64,000 nucleotides of DNA from Pilatotrama ljubarskyi (taxonomy: Eukaryota; Basidiomycota; Agaricomycetes; Polyporales; Polyporaceae), in NCBI GenBank assembly GCA_022385805.1, contig MU277720.1, positions 126,488 through 190,487 on the forward strand, written 5' to 3'. Numbering within the stretch: position 1 is the stretch's first letter; each line of letters begins with the position of its first letter. This document shows positions 24,187 to 33,076 of this stretch, piece after piece. The notes beneath the pieces are model-generated. The model was not told the origin of the DNA, searched no databases, and saw only the letters and a list, made by a program, of their open reading frames with translations. Both the position numbers and the translations under genes were made by a program.

Positions 24187-26795
24187 ATGTCTTCGTCTAC
24201 CTACGATATCATCGTCGCTGGCGGTGGGTGTCCTCCAGACTTCCAGGTCACAATTCATAATCACTGACGCTTACGGCTAGGCGGTACTGCTGGCTGCGTT
24301 CTTGCCGGACGTCTGGCCGCGGCCGACCCGACACTCAGTATTCTTGTTGTAGAAGCCGGCCCTACCACTCAAGACGATCCTCAACACACTCAGCCGGCGC
24401 GGTACTTATACCACCTGCGCCCAGAAACCACTACGATGAAGTTTAACGTCGGCAAAGAAAGCGCCGCCCTTGGTGGTCGTGCGCCCGTGGTACCCTGCGG
24501 ACAGTGCCTCGGTGGGGGCTCGAGCGTGAACTGTGCGCCCTTTTCCTCGTGCTATGTGGCCCATGCTAATGCAGGATATCTAGTCGCCATGTATACACGT
24601 GCGTCGGCATCTGATTATGACGATTGGGCCACGGTATACGGGAACAAGGGTTGGAGCTCTAAGGACCTCTTGCCGCTGCTGCGCAAGGTTTGTGCTCTAC
24701 TGCTCGGGTCTCGCTGATTTGACTGACATATTATGATGATAGTGCGAAACTTACCAAATCGCTCCCGATAAGCCCACCCATGGTTACTCTGGCCCGTTGA
24801 AAGTTTCATACGGTGGATACTACCCCGAAGTGGGTCAAGACTTCCTCAATATGGCGGCTCAGTACGACAAGACTCGCGGCCTGACCGACGATGTGAACAA
24901 TTTGTTCGAGTGCAACAAGTATGGGGTAAGTACTGTGTGGATTATGTCGTGTCTTTTCTCTCACATTAGTAAGGACAGAGGTGGCAGAAGTCGGTAGCAA
25001 TCTCTATCTGGCGCGTTCGCGAGAGATTGACAACGAATATGCACTAGGTGGATCGACATGAAAACCGGTACTCGATCGGACGTCCCCCACAACTACATAT
25101 ACTCACAGAGCTCAAACCGGAACCTATGCATCCTCCCCAGCCACCTCGTGAAGAGGGTCATATTTGAGTGATTATCGCGTTTCTTATCTCAGTCGTACAA
25201 CACTTATGACAACATGACAGAGGCGATGTAGCAGCCGGCGTCGAATATGTTCCCAACGCCCGCTTCCACCCCAATGCCAAGTCAGAGGTATTCACGGCTC
25301 GTGCTCGGCAACTGGGGTGCTGTCCGCCGGGGCGTTTGGGTCACCTACGATCCTCAAACGTTCTGGGTTAGGTTCGAGTGCTGTCCTGAGCAAGCTCGGC
25401 GTCGAGCAGGTCGTCGATTTGCCGGGAGTCGGTCAGAATTACCAAGGTGGGTCGTCAGAGAGACCGATTACGATGCGAACTGAGGGATTGACTGAGATGC
25501 TCCTTCGTGCAGATCATCAACTCTTTCTTCCGCCGTACATCGCTGCTGAGACGATGCACACGTTGGATGGTATCATCGAGGACAACGAGTCCCAGATCGA
25601 CGGTGCGTGACATATTTCATTCTTTCCGTCATTCTATCTCAAGCTCGCGATAGAATGGATGAAGGAATGGAAGCTCAATGGGACCGGGTTGCTTGCCACG
25701 AAGTGCGTGTTGTGTCGTATCGCTCACCCTGTCGGTGAAGAGCTGAACCGATACATATCAGCGGCTTGGAATCGGGCATCAAACTGCGTCCGAACAGGCA
25801 CGACCTCGACACCATCGGCGATGTGTTCCGCAAGAGATGGCTCGAGTACTACGCTCCAGCGCCGGACAAGCCTGTGCTTTGGATTGCGACGCTGTCGTCG
25901 TACGTTTGTTCTGCCGCGTTCAGATCGCCGTGAAACCCCTTAACCGGGGCGACAGGCTCACAGGTGACCGAACTGGGGCGTCTGGTAGCAAATACTACAG
26001 CGTCGGCTGGTACCTCCAGTACCCGAGCTCTATAGGCTACGTCCATGCGACCTCAGCGAACAATGTGAATGCGCCTGTTGACTTCCACCCGGGATATCTA
26101 GACGCGTGAGAGATATTCCCCCGTGAACGTAGTGAACCAGCATTCCCTAACTTGACTGCCACAGCCCTGAGGACATGGCGTTGCACAAGTGGGGCTACAA
26201 GCGCACTCGTGAATACGCCAGGCGGCTTGCGTCGTACCGTGGAGAGCTCGCGGCACGTCACCCAGCATTCGGTTCGTCCGGCGAGATGGCAGCCGGGCGG
26301 CGTAGCGGGCCCGTCTCCGTCCTTGACCCCGACTTGCAGTATAGCCCTGAGGATGATGAGGCGCTCGAGGAATACATCAGGCAGAACGTCGCGACCGCAT
26401 GGCATTCGGTGAGTACGACATGCTGGGTACTAGACGTCATATGGTCTGATGGTTTCTTGGTACGTATGAAGCTTGGAACATGTGCAATGAAGAAGCGAGA
26501 AGATGGAGGCGTCGTGGACCCCCGTCTCAATGTGTATGGCATGCGATGCTTAAAAGTTGCCGGTATGCATGTTGAATTCACTTACTCGCGTTCCTTGGCA
26601 ATTACTGACGACGCCTAGACCTGTCGATATGCCCCGGGAACGTTGCGTCGGTAAGTGTTACCATGAGTGGGCTGATTGGGGTGATATGAATATGAGCATC
26701 TACCGCTGCAGAACACCTATTCCACCGCTGTCCTCATTGGCGAGAAAGCGGCGGTTATCGTAGCGCAAGACTTGGGCATAGCGTTGGCGGATTGA
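24187..26795 (+). CDS. GMC oxidoreductase, alcohol-oxidase-like, with 1-nt frameshift
   Basis: This is an FAD-dependent GMC oxidoreductase closest to fungal alcohol (methanol) oxidases. Fifteen exons can be placed: 24187-24223, 24281-24532, 24584-24687, 24743-24925, 24979-24989, 25048-25167, 25221-25446, 25513-25602, 25654-25702, 25762-25899, 25956-26105, 26165-26408, 26472-26562, 26619-26650 and 26712-26795. Motifs are the FAD-binding IIVAGGGTAGCVLAGRLAAA, GGGSSVNFAMYTRASASDYD, VLSAGAFGSPTILKRSGLG, GIKLRPN, the catalytic His in AWHSLGTCAM, and NTYSTAVLIGEKAA near the end. The exon sum is 1811 nt, one base short of a whole reading frame. The shift falls in exon 7 between KSEVFTARARQL and VLSAGAF, at a four-G run (25314-25317). 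Everything on both sides stays in phase. It is either a recent null allele or a homopolymer error. Exon 5 is only 11 nt. Fungal relatives are often peroxisomal, but the C-terminus (IALAD) is not a PTS1. Confidence 0.87.
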
Positions 26796-27725
26796 GAGGC
26801 CATGCTGCGAGCACCTCGCTCTCGTGAGGGTGTATTCTCCGATGTAGACCGTGTTCCGCCTTTCGCTCTCTCTCACTGTCACTGAATGGGACTTTGTAAC
26901 GGTGCTGCATGCAAAATTCATCAATCGTCGTTCCTTCATTCAGTGCCCGGACATCCCTTGAAATCATAGTACGACGGCATTCTGTGCAAATCTGACTTCC
27001 CACGGCCAACGCACTGCTTACAGACGCGCCTCTCAGATCGTAGACCTCGTCAGACTCGAGCTCCGGTCTCGAGTATCTGAACTTCCGTTGCGACGCCTCC
27101 GTATCACACTCACCGACCCCAGCTAACGCCCAATGCGGCGTGTAGAACATGCTAACTTGTTAGGTCGTGGGCGCGTCGCGATTTACATCGTACTCGCGCA
27201 TGTCGTACTACCAATGCATAGATACCAACTTGTCGCCGATCGCAGTGCAGGATACTTTTGGCAATAGGGCTCTGATCACGGTTGCCAAGCATGCTGTAAT
27301 CTCTGGCACTCGCACGGTATGCTCTACAGACACCGTCGCATGCTCACATTACTGGTCGTGGCAGGCGACGATCTCGGATTCGCCGTCAGGCTCATCCGGT
27401 GACCCTCTCCGGCCCTTCGTGCGAGTCTAGCGTGAGTACGCCGGAATGTAGTTCCTACCTGATCAGTCGCGACTGGTAGCTCGCTGCGATCGTCTGGGTA
27501 AATGAGTGTTCTTTGATTGCTCGCGCTCTCACGCGAGCGCGTTCAAAGGTCCCTAGTCTTCGAGCCCGGGTGATTCCTCCCCTTGTGATACTTCATCCGC
27601 CGGGTAGCAGGTAAAGTGCTTCACGTCCCCTTGTCTGGCAGCAGCCTGCGTAAGCTTATCTCCCTCGCCCACCGCTGGTACTAGTTTCAGAGGGGCGAGC
27701 TTACTCGAGCATTCGACTGGGAGTC
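26796..27725. other. intergenic, no supported gene
   Basis: The stretch between GMC and FunK1-D contains a minus-strand frame of 131 codons (26755-27150, true ATG) that overlaps the GMC 3' end and has no recognisable domain. I do not call it. Nothing else is visible. Confidence 0.5.
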
Positions 27726-30700
27726 ATGTCGCAGACCGTGAGTGCCCACGTCCAGCCGTTCCTTCGTTGGTATTCACGTTCTATGCAACAGTTTGATAAT
27801 CAATCGCAGTACAATATCAACTCTCAGACGTCTACGTCTTCTCAAACCCGTAGGCTGCGGAAGCACGGCTCGGGTACAGGGGCATGGAACACCCCCGTCT
27901 GTCATCCTGTCCGTGCTTGGAATACCCCCGTCTCGATCACCGAGACTAGCACCCAAACCTTCGGCTTTGATGGGAAGAAAGCTGGGGATCGTTACGCCAG
28001 ATTGGCAAGAGAGATGGAGGGGCTTGTGGTCGGACCAATGCCCGTCGAGGACTTCCTGGATTATTTCCTCGCTGCATCGTCGATCGACGATTGGGACGAT
28101 ATGCCCTCGCCCTCCAAGGCATTTGACAGGGTCATGGCAGAAAGCGATGACACTGAGGTCGACATCTATGCTGACCTGGTGCGTCACACTCGGACATACA
28201 CGAAACTAGTATGCATTATCGTCACTTACTCATCTTGCTCTGCGACCTCTGCAGATCATTGCGCTCAATGGAAACGGTCAGGAGAGTTCCACCCGCTGTC
28301 CTGGTTTTTGCTTTCGTGATACGTCCAACAACGTCGACAACTCTGGCGGAAGGGTTGGCTCCACAAAGCCCGACATATCGTGTTTCGCGACGCGGCATCT
28401 GAGCAGCGCAGAGGCGGCCCGCAAGGACACGCAATCCCGCTCGGATATGGGGTTCGCGGTTACCTTCATCGAAGTCAAGGGGAAACGCTCCCTTGACTTC
28501 TTCTCTGACCCTCCCGCCGAAGGCAAACAGGACGTCGACCGCGAGACTTGGCGCTTCGTGTACGGGACCCGCAAACCCGGGGAAGATCTGACCTACATCA
28601 TAGAAGCATTTGGTCAGAACATTGCATATGCCGTGGAGATCTGCGCGCGTCAACACCGCACTTGCTGCTTCTCTGTCGCTCTTTTCGGCACATGGGCTCG
28701 ACTCATACGGTGGGATCGTGCCGGCGCCGTTGTCACACGGGGGTTCGACATCCGTACCGACCCAGAGCTGCTCTGTAAATTCTTCTGGTGCTTTTCCCAG
28801 GCGACAGATGCAGGCCGTGGATACGATCTCACCGTAGAGCCTGCTGCGCAGGAGGACGAGGAGCGTTTCCGTCTACAGGTGTCGAAGCATATCATGACGC
28901 AGGTCCAGCTGTCAGGAAAGGACCAGCTGGAGAAATGGGTGGATGAGCACTACGCTCGGTCACATGTTACTGCGGTTTACTTCCCTAGCCCGATAGTACA
29001 GAGCAGCGACCCCCAGGCGTCCACTGTCGACGACTGCGTCCTCGTCTCCAGGCCATTGACCGTCCCACTTTCTGTCGCCGGGCGCTCCACTCGAGTATAC
29101 TGGGCTGTCGATGCTACATCGGGCTCGATTTACTTCCTCAAGGACACGTGGACTCGGCATCATGAACGCGAGGGCGAGATCCTACAGGCCTTATGTGCGC
29201 ATGGTGTGCGCAACGTTCCCAAGCCTATATACCACGGCGATGTCCTTGTGACGGATGCCGACCCGATGGACGCAGCAGACGTCGTCGCTACCGACTTTGG
29301 TGAGCATTCGTGCAAGTGCCGCCAATTGTTGTGATGGTTTGTCTCATTAGATCGTGGTGATCTACAACTCAATAGATACGCCCCAGACTACGCTCACTCA
29401 GGAATTCATAGATGAGCCGTGGGTATGTGGCAACAAGGCAGTATTGAGTTCAAGAATTGTGAAGCGCACGCACTATCGGCTCCTGCTGAATGTTGTCGGA
29501 TATCCACTACTCAAGTTTAGGGGTTCTTCCGAGTTGTTCCACGGGGTATACAACGCCTTCCAAGGTGAGTACGTCGGCGCTGCCCGGCAATCTTGTACTG
29601 TAGGTTGGGCAGGACTGACTCATGGGACATCGAACTTTGCAGGATTGACGGACGCTTATCGACTCTGCCACCGCTGCCACCGGGATGTTACGCCAAACAA
29701 CATCATACTCTACAACGAACCCCTTGAAACTACTGATGGCCAGCGATGGGCCGAACCGTCCGAAGCTCCCAGGACGGGCTATCTGGTCGACTGGGGCCTG
29801 TCGTGGGATATCAGCGGCAAGGATACGCATCCGGATTATGAACCGTCTGTGCGTCAACTAGCTTCTCAGCACTGTAAATGCACGGCCACGGGCATACTCC
29901 CGCGTCCTCACTGACACGACCTCCCCACCACAGCTTACGTGGCAATTTCTCTCCATCAAACAATGCTCGCGGACAGGAGCGCCTCATACCATTCAAGACG
30001 ACATGGAGTCCTTGCTCTACGTTGTCGTCTATTGCGCGCTATTGCACCTGAAACACGGACTTAGTCCTGGCGACCTCCGCAAGACCCTAAATGTCCTCTT
30101 CGATCAAAGACACACACTGGACCGCGGCGACGAAGGCGGAGGGGGCAAGATGGAAAATCTCACGCGCCGTGCCTGGACGCGCAGGGCCAACTGGACGTCC
30201 AAGGATGTCGCAGTGTGGTTCGACACAATGTACGACTATCTGGCCACCCACGTGATCGCGAAGCTTCCCACTCCTCTATGCAAATGGACCGTCGAGGAGA
30301 TCGACCGACATTGGAGTGCTTTCCTGGCGCTGAACACCCTTCCTGCAAATGACAGAGTTGACAACCTTGTCGGCTACAGCTATGTTTTTGAGTCGACTGC
30401 GCCCCGCAACGCCCTCTCCCTTCCTATCCAGCCCACCCTCACCTCCGGGCATAAACGGCCTGAGCCCGACACACAATCATCGGATCTGCAGAGAAAGTCC
30501 AAAGTTCCTCGTGTAGAATCTGCACCCTCGGACTGGCATGTCTTCCAAGACAAGCCCATTGCAAACTCCGACGAGGCAGTCCGCCACTTCACGCACATTC
30601 CCCGGATCTCCGACATGCCCTACAGAGAGCATGACAAGAGCACGTCTACATCCTCGATGGGACCTCCTCCTGATGTTCGCGCCGCGTCATTCCATAGCTA

Positions 30701-31082
30701 TCAGTCACGGGCACATAGTACGGCAGGTTCTTCTAGCGCGCCCGGACCCCCTCTCAGCGTCGTATCCGGAGCAAGCTTGGCCGGTGACTCACTGGTCCCA
30801 GGTCCACTGCCACCGAGCGCGTATGTCTTGGGGGGTCGACATGAATATGTCACCTCGGGCGTATTGCTAGAAAGCTATAGCAAGACGGCCCACCCAGGAG
30901 CAAGTTCGCTGCTACCGGCTGACGTCCATGAAGGATCCTCGACTTCTGCCCACCAGGACCTAGATGAGCCCTCTGAGGTAACTGGTCATCAAAATGCGGA
31001 GTCTGCTCAGAGTCAGAAGCCAAAACGCGCGAAGAGCGCGAAGAAGCCCACGATCGATGGATCATCGCTGACACCTAGGTAA
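27726..31082 (+). CDS. FunK1 fungal-type protein kinase (copy D)
   Basis: This is a FunK1 protein of the B type. Five exons (27726-28178, 28255-29299, 29376-29564, 29643-29848, 29934-31082) sum to 3042 nt, exactly 1013 residues plus stop. Landmarks are GAWNTPV, GPMPVEDFLDYF, STRCPGFCFRDT, KPDISCFATRHL, GFAVTFIEVK, ARLIRWDRAGAVV, GRSTRVYWAVD and IYFLKDTWTR. HRD is at 575-577 with Asn582, and DWG at 612 where copies A, B and E have DWE. The residues before HRD read YRLCHRCHRDVTP, with a doubled CHR. The C-lobe has TIQDDMESLLYVVVYCALLH and the tail is Ser/Pro-rich then Lys-rich. The last codons may instead be a splice donor (31079 GTAAGT): joining to 32329-32437 and 32489-32575 also keeps the frame and gives 1077 residues. 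In that reading the putative transposon lies in the last intron. Confidence 0.85.
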
Positions 31083-31132
31083 GTAGCAGATGCGTGTGTC
31101 GGCGAAGCGATACATGTGACTGATGAGGGCGT

Positions 31133-31254
31133 TACAGCTGTTGCCGAAATTAATGCTCCGCACCTCCGCGCGCGCCAGTTGGCACAGCTTGACAGAATTG
31201 ACGCAAATCACCCAGACTGGATAGAAAATGGAATATCTTGGTTACCACGCATCC
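31133..31254 (+). repeat. left arm of perfect 122-bp inverted repeat
   Basis: This arm begins TACAGCTGTTGCCGAAATTA and runs to the gap edge. Its reverse complement is identical, base for base, to 32180-32301. The pair brackets the 925-bp gap and may extend into it. Confidence 0.95.
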
Positions 31255-32299
31255 NNNNNNNNNNNNNNNNNNNNNNNNNNNNNNNNNNNNNNNNNNNNNN
31301 NNNNNNNNNNNNNNNNNNNNNNNNNNNNNNNNNNNNNNNNNNNNNNNNNNNNNNNNNNNNNNNNNNNNNNNNNNNNNNNNNNNNNNNNNNNNNNNNNNNN
31401 NNNNNNNNNNNNNNNNNNNNNNNNNNNNNNNNNNNNNNNNNNNNNNNNNNNNNNNNNNNNNNNNNNNNNNNNNNNNNNNNNNNNNNNNNNNNNNNNNNNN
31501 NNNNNNNNNNNNNNNNNNNNNNNNNNNNNNNNNNNNNNNNNNNNNNNNNNNNNNNNNNNNNNNNNNNNNNNNNNNNNNNNNNNNNNNNNNNNNNNNNNNN
31601 NNNNNNNNNNNNNNNNNNNNNNNNNNNNNNNNNNNNNNNNNNNNNNNNNNNNNNNNNNNNNNNNNNNNNNNNNNNNNNNNNNNNNNNNNNNNNNNNNNNN
31701 NNNNNNNNNNNNNNNNNNNNNNNNNNNNNNNNNNNNNNNNNNNNNNNNNNNNNNNNNNNNNNNNNNNNNNNNNNNNNNNNNNNNNNNNNNNNNNNNNNNN
31801 NNNNNNNNNNNNNNNNNNNNNNNNNNNNNNNNNNNNNNNNNNNNNNNNNNNNNNNNNNNNNNNNNNNNNNNNNNNNNNNNNNNNNNNNNNNNNNNNNNNN
31901 NNNNNNNNNNNNNNNNNNNNNNNNNNNNNNNNNNNNNNNNNNNNNNNNNNNNNNNNNNNNNNNNNNNNNNNNNNNNNNNNNNNNNNNNNNNNNNNNNNNN
32001 NNNNNNNNNNNNNNNNNNNNNNNNNNNNNNNNNNNNNNNNNNNNNNNNNNNNNNNNNNNNNNNNNNNNNNNNNNNNNNNNNNNNNNNNNNNNNNNNNNNN
32101 NNNNNNNNNNNNNNNNNNNNNNNNNNNNNNNNNNNNNNNNNNNNNNNNNNNNNNNNNNNNNNNNNNNNNNNNNNNNNNNGGATGCGTGGTAACCAAGATA
32201 TTCCATTTTCTATCCAGTCTGGGTGATTTGCGTCAATTCTGTCAAGCTGTGCCAACTGGCGCGCGCGGAGGTGCGGAGCATTAATTTCGGCAACAGCTG
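31135..32299. mobile_element. putative Tc1/mariner-like DNA transposon, interior in gap
   Basis: Two perfect inverted arms of 120 bp start with CAG and are each flanked by TA (31133-31134 and 32300-32301). That is the target-site and terminus pattern of Tc1/mariner elements. The total of about 1.17 kb with the gap as drawn is close to the size of a small member or a MITE-like derivative. No transposase can be seen because the interior is unsequenced, and the gap length may be nominal. The main alternatives are an assembly artefact, where a scaffold end was joined to its own reverse complement, or another TIR element family. Confidence 0.45.
31255..32179. other. assembly gap (925 N)
   Basis: This is a run of 925 unknown bases. 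Open frames drawn across it have no meaning. The gap sits exactly between two inverted-repeat arms, which suggests that the repeat or hairpin caused it. Confidence 1.
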
Positions 32300-32301
32300 T
32301 A
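32180..32301 (-). repeat. right arm of perfect 122-bp inverted repeat
   Basis: This arm is the exact reverse complement of 31133-31254, starting at the first sequenced base after the gap and ending in CAGCTGTA. It is followed directly by coding-like sequence. Confidence 0.95.
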
Positions 32302-32328
32302 CTGGTTGACTCATCACAACATCATCAG

Positions 32329-32575
32329 AGACCTGTGCGCGAAGAAATATTTCGAAGACCATGCCTACGAAGTCACCAGGGAAAACATTATCAAGTTCGC
32401 CTCCTACTGGGATGGCCTTGATATGCATACCAAATCTGTACTATTTCGATGATGGCTCCCGTTTGACCTGGCTGACATTGGGTCGCAGTACTGGCAACAG
32501 GAGAGCAAGGCGGTGAAGGCGAGACGCAAGGCGGATAAAGCGCTTCGTCGCGTACCTACAACCAACGCCGACTGA
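32329..32575 (+). CDS. orphan 3' exons: last exons of FunK1-D or of a gene lost in the gap
   Basis: After the right repeat arm the plus strand reads RDLCAKKYFEDHAYEVTREN followed by a YWDGLDMHTKS segment (32329-32437). A GT-AG intron follows, then YWQQESKAVKARRKADKALR to a stop at 32573-32575 (32489-32575). An acceptor (CATCATCAG) precedes the first exon. Its phase fits the donor at 31079 in FunK1-D, so these could be that gene's own last two exons, cut off by an intron-borne transposon. Alternatively they are the 3' end of a separate gene whose start is in the gap. The W...L...K..YW...S...K pattern loosely recalls the second half of an HMG box; that is only an impression. The exons show normal splice signals and no internal stop. 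Confidence 0.45.
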
Positions 32576-33076
32576 CGCTGCTCCGATATCCGCGGTCATA
32601 ACGCAAAGGATGCTGCTTATATCAAGGCATACGCATGCGATTGCGACTCGGAAGCCGTTACTGTAGAGAGTGTTATGCGAAGCATAATGCGGGCGGCGGG
32701 TGAAACAGGAGGACCGCTGCATAGTCACTGCAATTGGCACCCAGTGTACCGCGGTTTTCGAACATCGCCTAGATGGACTCCTACTGGACAAGCTGATACT
32801 CGCCGATTGAGTACTGAGTACTGTCGTCCCTGCATGCTCAGACTGCCGGGTGCCGCCATGCTAAACTGCGAGGCGAGCCTCCGAGTCGCAGCTCTGCGCG
32901 GGACGCGAGTTGAAGGTGCGGAGATGCGGGCCGGGCTCGGGGCGGGCGCCTCCGGGCCGCTCAAGCGGACTTGGTTCATGTCGCAAAGGCCACACGTTTT
33001 GAGAACCTTGACCTCAATCTCCTGTAACCACGCTTGCGAGCTCAAAACACGCGCAGCTGCTGTGTTTCTCTTGCAG
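32576..33076. other. intergenic / FunK1-E upstream region
   Basis: No supported gene. The plus-strand frame is open for part of this region, and a good acceptor (TTTCTCTTGCAG) abuts the FunK1-E ATG, so a 5' non-coding or coding exon of that gene may lie here. Confidence 0.5.

Noticed and set aside
24187..26795. Treating the GMC gene as a degraded pseudogene
   Set aside because: Only one one-base shift in a G run was found across 15 exons, with all splice sites and catalytic motifs intact. A sequencing error is at least as likely as a true null allele.
26755..27150. 131-codon minus-strand frame with true ATG next to GMC
   Set aside because: It overlaps the GMC 3' end antisense, has no recognisable motif, and is not convincing without transcript data.
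31116..32284. Long open frames of about 330-360 codons on both strands
   Set aside because: They consist almost wholly of the N run and are artefacts of translating the gap. Their symmetric ends led to the inverted-repeat finding.
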